Shown in pieces: positions 10,089 through 20,911 of a DNA stretch of 64,000 bases (position 1 is its first letter; the number at the start of each line of letters is the position of its first letter). Both the position numbers and the translations under genes were made by a program. Under the pieces are notes generated by a model, which saw only the letters and a list, made by a program, of their open reading frames with translations, had not been told where the DNA came from and made no database searches. This DNA is from Haematobia irritans (taxonomy: Eukaryota; Arthropoda; Insecta; Diptera; Muscidae): assembly GCF_050003625.1 (NCBI RefSeq), contig NC_134398.1, forward strand, positions 76,337,003-76,401,002, written 5' to 3'.

Positions 10089-12030
10089 ACTCATATGACC
10101 ACAGAGGCCAATTTTTTGCTCCGATTTAGTTGAAATTTTGCACAGGGAATAGAATTAGCATTGAAACTATGCGTGCCAAATTTGGTTGAAATCGGTTCAG
10201 ATTTGGATATATCTCCCATATATAGCTTTCGCCCGATTTACACTCATATGACCACAGAGGCCAATTTTTTGCTCCGATTTAGTTGGAATTTTGCACAGGG
10301 AGTAGAATTAGCATTGTAGCTATGCGTGCCAAATTTGGTTGAAATCGGTTCAGATTTAGATATAGCTCCCATATTTATGTTTTTCTGATTTCGACAAAAA
10401 TGGTCAAAATACCAACAATTTCCTTGTAAAATCGCCACTGCTTAGTCGCAAAGTTGTAAAAATGACTCTAATTTTCCTAAACTTCTAATACATATATATC
10501 GAGCGATAAATCATAAATAAACTTTTGCAAAGTTTCCTTAAAATTGCTTCAGATTTAAATGTTTCCCATATTTTTTTACTAACATTGTGTTCAACCCTAG
10601 TGCATTAGCCGACTTAAATTTTGAGTCTATAGATTTTGTAGAAGTCTATCAAATTCTTCTAGATCGAGTGATATTTAAATGTATGTATTTGGGACAAACC
10701 TTTATATATAGCCCACAACACATTTGACGGATGTGATATGGTATCGAAAATTTAGATCTACAAAGTGGTGCAGGGTATAATATAGTCGGCCCCGCCCGAC
10801 TTTAGACTTTCCTTACTGGTTTTGTAATCAAAAAGTTTTTTTATCGTATTAATCTTTTAAAATTGTAAATTTTTTTTCTCCAAGTTTCTTAAAACCAAGG
10901 GCGCTATGGTTTCGTTGGAAGATTCACCTTCAAGTTGCCAAGTAGCGTTGGCATTAAATTGCATTTGTGTTTTACCTGTCTTTTTCAGTTTGAACCCAAG
11001 GTGAGAGCAGCATATATGATATATAATCTAATGAGCAGCAATACAATCTCCATGTAATGGTAAAACATTTCTTTTGGATTTAAAAATATGAAAAAAATCG
11101 GAAAATAATAAAAATATGTATGCACCATTTATATTTTTTTATTTCCAGAATTTACAAAGTATATTGCTTAGCTATTATTTTTGTCTCTGATTGGTTCAGA
11201 TTTTACTAGACGATTTCAATGTGTGGAAATTTTGGAAAGAAGTTGCTACTAAAATTAAATTAAGCCGAACCCCTTTTATGCCAAAAGACTATAAAGGCAA
11301 ATGAAGATTATAACAAAGGAACTAAGAATTCAGGTAATGCTTTTTAAAATTAACTTTTAATTAAACAAAAATAATTATTCAGTTTACTTTCAGAAAAACT
11401 AATTTAGGTTACAGGTTGCTGACATATTTGAAATCTAGGTGCATGTACATATTGGAAGAAGCATGCTAATATGGCTATTATGATAAGGAAGATAATGATT
11501 TATACAGTTTATTTTTTCACCCTTTAGTTGTTATTTATAGCAATTGTAAGTGTAAGTTATGTTAGAAGAAAACACACAAATGTCTTTTGTGTATTGCAAA
11601 TTCACAAAAATAAAATATTGAATATGTTTTATATGAAACACATATATTCTTTTATTTCAAATAAAACTAAATAAGATTTTGGATACGCAATATATAACTT
11701 ATTTTTGATTGAAATTTATTGCCAATTTCAAATAATAATTTAATTAATCATTCAAATAGTTGATTGGATTTTGTCGCGAAATTAATCAAAATTTTGATTC
11801 AATTAAAACATTGATTGAATTTTATGTCAATGTTATGTTTTAATTGATTCAATCACACAATTAATCGATTCCGTGACAAAAGTCAATTAAATTTTTAATT
11901 GAAAATCGTGTTGGTTTTCAATCAAAATGGGGGATTGATACTATCATTTTCGTGATTGAAGACATGTCAATTAAAGAAATGAGTGAATACGCGAATTTCG
12001 TGATTGATATCAAAAAAAAAATTTTTGTGT

Positions 12031-12200
12031 GTATAGACACCAAATATAAGATGACTAAGGTTCTTTTCAAGAAGGGAATCATATTCTGTCTATATTGTAC
12101 AACAGAGGAAACGGTTGCAGATGTCCTTACGAAACTGCTTCCACCAATTAAACATGATTATTTCCGTACCAGATGTAATGTGAAGTTAATGAGGAGTGTT
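12031..12200 (+). pseudogene. Copia-like RNase H C-terminus
   Basis: The translation IDTKYKMTKVLFKKGI, TTEETVADVLTKLLPP and YFRTRCNVKLM matches the conserved end of copia polyproteins (HIDxRYHFIR, EENVADILTK). The open frame running from 11952 to 12410 is partly accidental: its first 25 codons are AT-rich insert and everything after about 12195 is non-copia. Confidence 0.8.
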
Positions 12201-12418
12201 GCAGTTCTATTTGCATTCACTTTACCATCACAGACAGTAGTTTATAGAATAATCATTTGTACACTAATAGATAACAAACGTGTCCTTTTCATTGAATCCT
12301 CCCATATACTTTATTCCAAGCACGGTGTCACACTATGTATAGAACCACTCAGAGAAGTTTCGACAGTAAGTGCGTTTAACTCGCCACACTTTTATGAAAA
12401 GCGAACATGATTCTACAT
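12197..12418 (+). repeat. Possible 3' LTR remnant of the copia-like element
   Basis: TGTTGCAG at 12197 follows the polyprotein end at the spacing expected of a copia LTR, and a CA (ATTCTACA) closes the stretch near 12418. The partner LTR would be outside the window, so identity cannot be tested. It could equally be unique intron sequence. Confidence 0.25.
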
Positions 12419-13219
12419 TATGCATACATTTTCCAGATCAATTTTACTTACTTTTTTAAGAGCCGGCACTGAAACATTACCACAAAGTGTGCGTATAAAT
12501 TTTGTCATTCCTTCGTCATACAAAGACTCCACATTCCGCAGGTCATTAACAACTAAATTGGCCAAGGCCTCAAGCATCTGGTATTCATCAATGGCAAAAT
12601 CATGTTCAATATTGCTTCCACTTGAGGTTGTAATGCAAAACTTTCTCTCATTACGATTATTCACAGTCAAAAGATCGGAACACGATGTTGCCTTGATATC
12701 ATTTGCGTTTGATACTTCGATTTTTGTAAAATGATTGCTATCAATAACATCATCATCGTCATATGTCATCGGCACCACCGATTCATAAAGAATGGACTGT
12801 TCGTCGTGTTCATCGTTACCAGCTGATTCATTCGATATGGTGCTATGTAGAGTCGGCGGGGAATATTCCATTTTAATTTTTGGTTTTTTTGGCTCTCGTT
12901 TCATCTTGGCAGGAGATTTTGTTGAAGTGGGCTTTCGCGGGGGAACTCTTATTCCATTTTCTTGGACCAGTAAGTCAAACATTTCTTTGTGTCTGTATTG
13001 TAAGTGGGCCCGCAGATTTGTTGTATTACCATGATTGGTCAACACTTTGTGGCAAAGAGTGCAAACTATGCTTTGCTTTGTTATGATACAGTCGTCTTCA
13101 CTCGTGGGAAACCCAAAATGACGCCAATATACGCTCTTCATCTTCGGGCTATGTAATTTCGCAAATTTCAAAGAAGAAATATGAGGCGAAGTAACTCCAT
13201 CTTGTAAGGGATCTGACAT
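12413..13219 (-). CDS. BED-type zinc-finger protein with hAT-type segment, probable first coding exon
   Basis: An ATG at 13219 opens a 268-codon frame. Residues about 28-80 form a BED finger: aromatic YWRHFGF, CTLC, then HLQYRH, giving the C-x2-C...H-x4-H zinc ligands. A basic Lys/Pro/Arg linker (about 92-118, possible nuclear signal) and an acidic middle (DDDD) follow. Residues about 213-256 (EALANLVVNDLRNVESLYDEGMTKF, split here only for length) resemble the DNA-binding/dimerisation entry of hAT transposases, where LA-KLIV-DL-PFS-VE-EGF is usual. The hAT catalytic domain is absent. A consensus GTAAGT donor at 12451-12446 lies 12 codons before the stop, so the last residues are probably intron read-through and more exons lie at lower coordinates. 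It may be a domesticated hAT gene (Dref/ZBED-like) or an intact N-terminus of a transposase; no lesions are seen. Confidence 0.7.
   Translation of the reverse strand: MSDPLQDGVTSPHISSLKFAKLHSPKMKSVYWRHFGFPTSEDDCIITKQSIVCTLCHKVLTNHGNTTNLRAHLQYRHKEMFDLLVQENGIRVPPRKPTSTKSPAKMKREPKKPKIKMEYSPPTLHSTISNESAGNDEHDEQSILYESVVPMTYDDDDVIDSNHFTKIEVSNANDIKATSCSDLLTVNNRNERKFCITTSSGSNIEHDFAIDEYQMLEALANLVVNDLRNVESLYDEGMTKFIRTLCGNVSVPALKKVSKIDLENVCIM
12446..12451 (-). promoter_or_regulatory. Consensus 5' splice site (GTAAGT) of the BED-finger gene
   Basis: On the minus strand the coding sequence reads AAAAAAG-TAAGTA, that is AAA followed by GTAAGT, a full match to the U1 consensus, right after the hAT-like block. 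If used, exon 1 ends at 12452. Confidence 0.55.
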
Positions 13220-13418
13220 TTTTACAAAAATTGTAAGTAAACAGTACCAAAGTTGTTATTTTTGTATTTGAAATCAATAAATCCTTATTGATAATTTTTT
13301 CGCGTCATCGACTTTATCTATATCGAAAGATTATCGGGTGAAGAGAGCAAAGGCACACCAAAGAAATTTGTCGCCGCCGCCTTTATATTCGTAGGCTATG
13401 AAGTTTTACAAGTAAATA
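13220..13418. other. Upstream region of the BED-finger gene
   Basis: AT-rich leader with TTTTTGTAAAAATGTC around the start codon on the minus strand. A stretch at about 13310-13340 holds TATATCGAAAG and TTATCGGG, which only loosely resemble the DRE motif TATCGATA. No TATA box is convincing. Confidence 0.3.
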
Positions 13419-13500
13419 CCCCAATAAGCACAGGATGGGCATTTTTCAAATGCAACACCTTTTCATTTTATGGGTATATATCATTTTCAAACCTACTTTA
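13419..13500 (+). repeat. End fragment of the CCCAATAA-CACAGGATG TIR family
   Basis: About 75 bases match the left end of the element at 16905 (shared words CACAGGATG and TTTTTCAAATGCAACA). The other end is not present, so this is a solo or truncated end. Confidence 0.7.
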
Positions 13501-13507
13501 TTAAAAA

Positions 13508-13811
13508 AAATGAAGTGCTGAAAACATTGTTAATGCTTAAAATTGTGAAAGGTATATTCGACTTTATAAATGGAATAACCCTGCAACCTTTTTTGAATTT
13601 GACGGCGCTTCTGAGAATCCCCACCACGTCGAAAACAATCGTATACGACATCCAAAACTCGTCGGAAAAGCGCAGTCACTTTTGAGAAGTTGCACCACGC
13701 CAAGCTACTACAAAAAAGTATCGCATGAGTGCAATTATTAGGTGCCTTTTTTAGTAAATTTAGAACGACGCCAATAAGAGCCCCTTCAAACAATCAGAAA
13801 AAGCGCATTTT
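13508..13811 (-). repeat. Dispersed repeat X, copy 1
   Basis: Bases 13508-13600 match the reverse complement of 21244-21371 and 23219-23345 (shared GAAGTGCTGAAAACA and AAAATTGTGAAAG). Bases 13731-13811 match 23352-23432 in direct orientation (GTGCAATTATTAGGTG, AGAACGACGCCAATAAGAG). The relative orientation of the two parts differs from copy 3, so one copy is rearranged. The minus strand has an 87-codon frame here, not recognised. Confidence 0.65.
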
Positions 13812-14059
13812 AAGATAGTTGTAAAAGAATCATTGTGGTGAAATAAAACACGATTGTTTAGATGTTTATTAATTTGATTAACCATTTATAAATTCTTATA
13901 AATATAAAATTTATAAATTCTTATAAATATCACGACACATTTAACATATTTTTTTTCATTAATAGGGCTGTTTTCTTTTATCACTGGATACCCTTAGCCG
14001 TGAAGGACTAAAAGAAAACAGAGTACTCGTTTATCCAGGACAGCTCCAAAAATATACAA

Positions 14060-15640
14060 CACTGTCATCAGCTGTTTAAAAACAATCACAGAAAAGAAGT
14101 GAAATCTTGCATTTTTAATATATGAAATGCACCAATTAGTAATAAATATTTACTGCTGCGATTATTTTGTTATGTGCGTGTATATACTAACGTTCAATAT
14201 GGACGTCCGACTAGCTACGGCGGTCTCTTTGGGCGAAGTCCTCAACCCGCCAACATTGAACACACAGCACAAACATTGAAAGAAGGAATTACAAAGACAA
14301 AACTGCACTAACACTGGGGAAAACAACGATATAGAGGCCTTGATGTTGGGCCCCTCGCTCGCCCACCCAGCCTAGGTCCAAAACTACCCTCTCCAAGATT
14401 ATTGGACCCCCAAATACCACACACCGAACTCACACACTTACCTCATTCCTTTGCCCCCTTATTTGTCAATTACCAACACATATTGTTTCGTTTCACAATT
14501 TACAACATACTAATATTTATTGTTTATAGAACAGATAATGGGACTAATCCTAATTCGCTTTATGCTCCTTATCCTAATTTTAGAATTTCGAAAATTTACA
14601 AAACCAATGAACAAAAAAAACAAGTGAAGAACAATATCTTTCTAACACTAAGTTTCTGGCTCACTATTTAGGACAAACAACACGATTCCTAAAGCCCTTG
14701 CTCACAGCGCAAATATCTGCGCTAATATTTTACTCTATTTTCTTATTAAAAGAGCTCTCTTAACAGACTTTTCTGCACTTTTTACTTCCAGCAGTAATAA
14801 CGCAAAAAAAAGAACAGGGACTACGAAATCTAATTGATTTCCTAAGCCTTTATTTCAACGCACACCAAGATATTATCCCCCTTACAATAAAATCATTAAA
14901 ACCTAACTTTACTTATGTACTAATCCCTATCTTCCTATCTCTACTGCTACAATGATTTTCTTATAACTTTTGTATGCCTTCCTTTTTGTGTTATTATATA
15001 TATTTCCTGGTTATCATTTATCCTTATTTTATACGTATTTCAGGCGGAATTTTGTTTGTGGAATGACAATTACAGCGTATAAACGTGTCACAGCCCGGAG
15101 GTTACTGCCATCTGGAGGGAGGAACCGAGTTGCCGTACGCTGGTTGCTGATCGGTGTTGCCGGCTTTTGGCTCAGTCTATGGGGCGCGGTTCATTGGCAA
15201 CTCAGTCCTCTGGCAGCTGACAAAAAAAAAACAAAACATTCAACCAGCTTTGGAGGACAGCACAAAGACCAACAAGTACGTATCACAAAAATTAACATCC
15301 ACACAACTTACCACCCAAATTGGCTTGCCGGCATACCGGTTTTCCAAGGCATGCCGTGGCCTGACCCTCCCCAACCATGGTGTCCCCGTGGCCCATCAAC
15401 TCGGGACACCCCAAATGTTACTCACCTGTTCTTCAAATCCCCTTTTACCTTTTCCTTTTAAAACCTACTATTCCTCCATCTTTAAATTAATTTCCAAAAG
15501 CCAATATTTCAATTCATGACGTTATAAAAGCTTGTGGTTTTATTTAAACTAATTCTAACAATATTCTTCAATTTAAACAAAATGCAAAAACAAAATATAT
15601 AAAAATTCTATTTCTAATTATTTTTGTTTATTTCCCAGGA
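14060..15640. other. Unrecognised interior DNA of the 7.2-kb composite
   Basis: No protein family is recognisable. A palindrome-like ACGTTCAATATGGACGT occurs at about 14190. The stretch 15060-15240 is GC-richer than its surroundings and gives a 163-codon plus frame (14970-15461) with no known motif and several low-complexity runs. I treat it as non-coding or as part of an unknown transcript. Confidence 0.4.
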
Positions 15641-16690
15641 ATAGATGATGAAACCTTCCAGTCCTCTCCTTTTCGTTTCCTGTCTTTTCCGTCCGTCCGT
15701 CAAGGTAAGGTAAGTATCGTATCGTCGACAAGTAAAACTTTCTGCCAATAAACAAGATTTTATCTTCCTTTAATTTCCAGCATTATTCACTGTCCATTCC
15801 AGGTCTTATGGGGAGCACATTATACATATCACTGGAGGACACAATTCACCAGTCCTTAAATTACTAAACCAAGTCCTAGGGTGAGCTCAACCTAACACTG
15901 TTGCCTAAATACGGCACTATTTAACCTTCCCCCTAACAGACTATAGATAAACTAGTGAATCTAGATAAAAATTCAAATACTAATGAATCTCTTTTTCTTC
16001 TTTTTTTTATTCACAGAAGTTTAATGTACAAGTCCGTCCGTCCGTCAAGGTCTAAAACATGTACCTGTCCAAGTTCGTGTCAGACAAAAGAAAAGGAAAC
16101 ATTCACGGTACCTGGGCGCTGTAGGATGACCAGCGCAACGCAATTACACCCAACTGAAGATGATGACAACGATGATTGATTCCAACGCCTAGCAATGGAT
16201 GGAAATGGGTCACAAGGGTCATCAGAATCCTGTCTGCCGGGAACGCTCGGGGCCGCAAATGAGGTGTTAAATGGAGGTGGACGTTCGGTGAGTATAGGAG
16301 TAGTTTAGATTGATGGTTTTCCTTTTAATTAAAATGTCTTTCTTTCTTTCTTTTTTTTCAGGTTGTCTTTTTATCTTTTATAATTTATTTCTTTTTATTA
16401 TAGTTTATTTTCTTTTATTAAAGTTCTCCTTCTTTTTGTTTTCTTTCGTTACAGGTTACTTATAATTTAGCATTTAAGATTAGCTGTTAAGTTTGTTTAC
16501 TTTCCTTTTAATTTTTTAATTGTATTTCACTTTTCTTTTAGCTTTTAAGTTTAGTTTTAAGTCTATTTTAACTTTTCTTTTTCAATGTATAAGTTTAGCA
16601 TTAGGTCTATTTCAAAGTAGCATCGAATCTTGCCAATATTTAGCACAATAAACAGTTTCATTTGCCAATAAAAAAAGATAAACATTTGTT
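15640..16690 (+). other. Splice-signal-rich, transcript-like region, unrecognised
   Basis: The plus strand shows several good splice-site words in order: AAGGTAAGTATCG (about 15708), TTTAATTTCCAG (about 15770-15781), TTTTTATTCACAG (about 16004-16016), CGGTGAGTATAG (about 16289), TTTTTTTTCAGG (about 16352) and TCGTTACAGG (about 16446), then AATAAACAG and AATAAAAAAAG near 16648-16672. CCGTCCGTCCGTCAAGGT occurs twice (about 15696 and 16038). Between 16039 and 16178 there is a 74-codon frame. No family is recognised; a spliced non-coding RNA or a decayed element gene are both possible. Confidence 0.3.
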
Positions 16691-16904
16691 TATATTTGTT
16701 TCGATTGTCCTGTTGTGTTTTTATTTAAACGACTTTTGGGAACATTAGGCAAACTTTCACAACTTCAAAAAAACAATAACCGCACTCTCTTCAACCATCA
16801 ACCTCACTCGCTCGCGTCCAAAACCAGAATCATCTGACGCTTCAATCATCAAAACCTCCATTATTGACGCTCCATTCGCCATCATCCCAAGCTTTCCCAG
16901 CCAT

Positions 16905-18314
16905 CCCAATAAACACAGGATGAGCGTTTTTCAAATGCAACAACTTTTCAGTTTGAGGGTAAATATAATTTTCAACATAAATTCAACTTGACTTGAAATA
17001 GCTCATCTTCAATACATCTTCAAATTGTTTGCGAATTACTTCCAATTTGCCAAAATGTTGACGAAATCTTTGAAAAGGTGTTGAAGATAATATGAGAAAA
17101 CTTTGACAAAACACTACCCTAAAATGCAACGAAAAAACCATGTGGGTTTCAATACTTATTTGTGCAACGAAGTTCGTGGTCAATTGCAAGAAATAAAAAA
17201 ATGGAAAATTTTAGACAAATAACCAAATAATAGTTTATAAAAATAGGTAAGTGAAAATAAAAAATGAAATAAAACTTTAAGGAAGCCACTAAATGTATAT
17301 CTCTTTGCAGAAAACTAAAATTATGGATTCTACGTTCTTGAAAACATTAAAAAGCTGACCGATGAAAAAATGGTGGACTATTAACTGGAACTGCTTCAAA
17401 TAGTTTATAATAATTAGTACGTCAATATGAAAAATTAAATCAACACTTTAGAGAAGTAACTAAATTTAAATCTCTTTGCAGAAAACTAAAATCTTTGGAT
17501 GTTACAGTCTTGCAAACATAGCGACAAGAAAAATTTTCAGGAAACATTACAAGTGCAACCAAGTAAAATTGTTAAAAACAACAAATTGTTGAAATCAACA
17601 ACTTCTGGATGAAAATGTGCATCACATCGTCAGTTTAATTCATATGCTATTATCAGTTTAAAATTGATATTTTGTGAATTCCTTCTGCCGGAAATCAATT
17701 CTAACACGCGGTCCAGTACGTTCCTAATTTCAAATTGGCCGCATGTTAATAAATTTTAATGATGTTTTATGACACCAACAGGAAGGAAAACGAATTATCA
17801 ATGCAAAAGTGTTTGCTAATAATGTTTAAGATATTTAAAGTTTTGTTGTTTGCTTTTTTTCTTATTTGTTGATATGTTTAATAAGATTATTATTTATCAA
17901 TTGGTATTGTAGTGTATTATGTAGTGTAGTGTATTATTATATATTTTATTTTGATGAAAATGAATAAATTATACAAAATTCATAGAATTTTGGCTTTGAC
18001 TTTCAATTTGAAGTGGGGATATCATTCATACAAATTTAGGTTGAAAAGTATTTGCAACGATGTTAAATTTTAATTTGACTCGCATCGAAAATTGTTTGAC
18101 AAATTATTGAGTAGCGATGCATTTCAATTTGAGGATAACACTTGAGATATTATTGCTAATGTGTTGAATTTCATTGTTGAGGGTAATGTCTGTTTTTTGT
18201 TGAGAACGCGATTTTCTCAACAATTTCTCAACTTGAATATTACCCTAATCCTTTGAAAAAATGTTTGAAAAATTGTTGAAATTTAGCATTTTTAAAACGT
18301 TTGTGTTTATTGGG
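16905..18314. mobile_element. 1.4-kb TIR DNA element (CCCAATAAACACA ends), nested
   Basis: The left end CCCAATAAACACA and the right end, read in reverse complement, agree over 13 bases, with AT directly outside both. Looser subterminal agreement (TTTTTCAAA, AGGGTAA) continues inward. The interior is AT-rich with repeated AATTGTTGAA/CTCAACAATTT words and no transposase, so it is non-autonomous. A solo end of the same family lies at 13419. Confidence 0.55.
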
Positions 18315-18885
18315 ATTTTTCTTCCCAATTTCCAAAACACCATTGAAACCAATCATCTGTCTGTCATAACTGCACAGAGAATTTATACTGTCATCTATCC
18401 TCTCTCCCTCTGCCTATTTCCTCATGCAACCGGTAGATGGCGCTGGCCTCCATAGTATTACCAATCAAACTAGTGTGCGCACATGACAAACGGACACACA
18501 CAAATTGGTAAGATACTTTCTTTACCTGTTTAGGCAGTCAGGATTTTAATAAATTCATATCTTGTTTCTTCTTCTTTTCAGATTTCCGTACGGTGGCAGT
18601 ACTTCAATTTATATGGATATTCATTCAATGCCCACCACGGTCAAACATCAATTTACTTGGCCAAGAATGATATGATCACGCTTGCGCAGTGTCCGTCCAT
18701 AAATCAGGAAATTTAATCTATGGAGCTTTTTGTGGGTACCAGAGAGTCGACATCAATACGCCAATAAAAAACAAGACACTGGCCCTACGTACAGCAACGA
18801 AGGCCAGTGTGAACGTCACAATTGCCGGTGATGTTTCTATTTACACAAAAAAAAACATACACAGAAAATCAACAAGCTACTCTAA
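18315..18885 (+). other. Interior DNA of the composite with an exon-like stretch
   Basis: A donor-like TTGGTAAGATAC (about 18506) and an acceptor-like TTCTTTTCAGATT (about 18573-18585) are followed by about 250 bases of balanced composition with a 92-codon frame (18689-18967) that runs into the MITE. No homologue is recognised. Confidence 0.3.
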
Positions 18886-19127
18886 TGCGCTTTACAGACT
18901 ATCAGTTATTCCGGACGACAGTGCTCGTGTCGAACATATCCCATATATTGTGCACATTATAAGTTAAGTCCGAAGGCATAATCGATACTGCTGAATGTTT
19001 ATGGGATCGATAACAAATTTACCGATTATTTAGTCATCGCCGACAAGTCGTATCGATCCGACACACTGTAAGATTCTCTACAAACACCGACATTCCGTCC
19101 GGAATAACTGATAGTCTGTAAAGCGCA
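18886..19127 (+). mobile_element. 242-bp MITE, copy 1 (3-bp TSD TAA)
   Basis: The first 32 bases, starting TGCGCTTTACAGACTATCAG, are the exact reverse complement of the last 32. TAA flanks both ends (18883-18885 and 19128-19130). The interior has TATCGAT words and no coding capacity. The 3-bp target duplication suggests a PIF/Harbinger-mobilised (Tourist-like) MITE. The copy at 20670 has the same length in opposite orientation. Confidence 0.9.
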
Positions 19128-19130
19128 TAA

Positions 19131-20666
19131 TGCATTCAACAGACAACGTATTACTCACTTTATTATTGCAATATAATATTTATTAATTAATATTATTATC
19201 GTAACAATCAATAAACACATTAATGCAACATTTATTAACACAACTATGCTGTTTCTTTTTAATATTTTATTTCAATTCAATCGATTTCCCACTGTCGCTG
19301 TCCACTCAGCAATGGCTACTTCATCTCTTGCCATTGGCTTATATACCTTCTCTCACCAGACGCCAACTTTCCATGATCGACCATTTCCCTCATTTTCTTT
19401 CAGCCATATTTTCCTTTTTTCCCAAAAGCAAATGTCTGTCCTAGGCATTTTCTCTAATAAGGTTGATATCGACTATCGTGAATTATTCATACCAATTCAA
19501 ATTAACGGACGACCCGAACCCTCTGGGTATTTGTTCACTCTACATGCATTAACTATGAAACAGACCCCCATCAATGGTTTCCCCACCGTCCATGTTTCAA
19601 CTGTCGTTTCTCCTTCACTTCTGTCTTGAGCAACTAGTATATCGAAACTTGCTTTCCATACACAGATTGCATAGAGAAACATCTCAACCACTAAACATGC
19701 CTGGTGTGAACGCCGTATAAATACCATCTTTTCATACCGGTATATAATTCCACTCTCATTTAAAGGCCGGTAATATGTTCATTCTTGGGAAAAATTTTTA
19801 TGGAAGCCATTATTTCGCATCTAGAAAGCGGGTTTTTTTGTCAGGTAGCTTGGAGCGCTTTTAAACAGTGAGCGATATTGAACTAAGCATGCGGTTGTCG
19901 CTTGTTTTCAAAAAATTAACATTTTATTTTTTTCCATCGTATAGTTTCGGAACAAAACTATGATCCGTGTTTGATTTATAACCCCGCACAAATAGTTTTT
20001 ATTAAATAAATTTCTCTTAATTCATCTTGCAAATAGCGCCGTGCAATAAACGTCAATTTTTCAACTCGAAAACAAAGTATCACAAATAAAACAAAATCGG
20101 CTAATTTTTTCGCATTTATTGTTTTGTATGGAGTTTCAACGCGAAAACTGAACAGAGTACTGGCCTTAAATTGCAAATTCTTTTTGGAAAATATTCACGT
20201 CAAATCCGCAATATATTGTCCTACTGCTGAATACAATATCTATTTTACTATTTCGTTCAAGGCTCGCTTTTCCCTCCGCTTGAATCCTACGTCACCTTTC
20301 GGTTTGAAACCATGCCAAATTCAAACCTTCCTCACATGTGCCACCACTACTACCCTGTTTATGTAGTACCCCAATTGAATTTCTGGACACTTCCTATGTA
20401 GTCGGTGCAGTGCAAACTGCAACCAACTTCACCCATTTTTCTACTTCCTACCACACCATACCAACCCATACCCTACAACAGTCATCTTGAAAACAAAATA
20501 ATTCTTTTGAGATAAAGAAATATAATTTTCTAAAAAAAAAAACCGATTTTCTTATCTTCACCATTGTCCACCTATCGCCGACCAACAACATCTTTGCTGG
20601 ACAATAAATACCGTCGGCGAATAGGCATTGTTATTGTTCAACAGGAATCCACACCTATTTGGTGGC
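19131..20666. other. DNA between the two MITEs
   Basis: AT-rich with moderately GC-rich islands. A 127-codon plus frame (19246-19629) has no recognisable motif. TATAAATA at 19716-19723 in CGCCGTATAAATACC resembles a TATA box but has no supported gene downstream. The stretch 20400-20520 is C/A-rich. No RNA gene or known repeat is seen. Confidence 0.35.
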
Positions 20667-20669
20667 TCA

Positions 20670-20911
20670 TGCGCTTTACAGACTATCAGTTATTCCGGAC
20701 GGAATGTCGGTGTTTGTAAAGAATCTTACAATGTGTCGGATCGATACGACTTGTCGGCGATGACTAAATAATCGGTAAATGTGTTATCGATCCCATAAAC
20801 ATGCAGCAGTATCGATTATGCCTTCGGACTTAACTTATAATGTGCACAATATATGGGATATGTTCGACACGAGCACTGTCGTCCGGAATAACTGATAGTC
20901 TGTAAAGCGCA
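20670..20911 (-). mobile_element. 242-bp MITE, copy 2, inverted (3-bp TSD TCA)
   Basis: Same 32-base terminal inverted repeats as copy 1 and the same 242-bp length, but the interior is the reverse complement of copy 1. TCA flanks both ends (20667-20669 and 20912-20914), so the two copies inserted independently. Confidence 0.9.

Larger units (their letters stand above)
6344..10824 (+). mobile_element. TATACCC-ended repeat element with GTCY microsatellite (mini-me/Helentron-like), nested
   Basis: The left end is a hairpin: TATACCCTTCACCAC, TACT, then GTGGTACAGGGTATA. The right end has GTGGTGCAGGGTATA at about 10764-10778, so the ends are inverted relatives. Inside are a (GTCY)n run at 6482-6527 and diverged tandem units with the phrase AAATCGGTTCAGATTT followed by ATATATAGCTTTCG (6640-6990 and 10090-10380). 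In Diptera, mini-me and DINE-1-type elements are known for GTCY microsatellites and short subterminal hairpins, and DINE-1 is regarded as a non-autonomous Helentron. The assignment here is by architecture only. It codes for nothing itself and is split by a LINE at 6994-10088. Confidence 0.6.
5685..12030. mobile_element. AT-rich insertion of unknown class in the copia RNase H
   Basis: The copia frame stops near 5681 after a KHI codon run and resumes near 12031 with a IDTKYKM block, which is contiguous in copia RNase H. The material between is therefore an insertion. Its outer parts (5685-6343 and 10825-12030) are AT-rich and full of ATTGATT/AATCAAT words, including a near-perfect hairpin TTCAATCAC-GTGATTGAA at about 5872-5893. 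I could not recognise LTRs, terminal inverted repeats or a protein. A short minus-strand frame of about 35 codons (10860-10970) and splice-like signals (TTTTTCAG at about 10985, CAGGTAATG at about 11333) are visible but unsupported. Confidence 0.5.
1..12200 (+). mobile_element. Decayed copia-like LTR retrotransposon, split by two nested insertions
   Basis: Coding pieces appear on the plus strand in Ty1/copia order: gag zinc knuckle, protease, integrase, reverse transcriptase, RNase H. The pieces are 1-1604, 4853-5684 and 12031-12200, separated by a Jockey-like LINE and a 6.3-kb AT-rich insertion. Integrase before RT is diagnostic for copia rather than gypsy. All parts carry stops and frameshifts, so the copy is dead. 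The 5' LTR and most of gag lie left of the window. A 73-bp tandem duplication and a 13-bp inverted repeat inside the RT add further lesions. The element probably sits in the first intron of the BED-finger gene at 12413-13219, on the opposite strand. Confidence 0.85.

Noticed and set aside
11952..12030. First 25 codons of the 152-codon frame as part of copia
   Set aside because: They translate AT-rich insertion DNA ending in a poly-A/T run; copia similarity starts only at IDTKYKM.
12197..12418. Naming this stretch a definite LTR
   Set aside because: Only TG...CA ends and position support it; the partner LTR is not in the window.
14970..15461. 163-codon frame as a membrane-protein gene
   Set aside because: The hydrophobic start comes from T-rich DNA; no motif, no support from composition, and several poly-A/C runs.
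19246..19629. 127-codon frame with a TATA-like element nearby
   Set aside because: The TATA word lies downstream of the frame, not upstream, and the translation resembles nothing I know.
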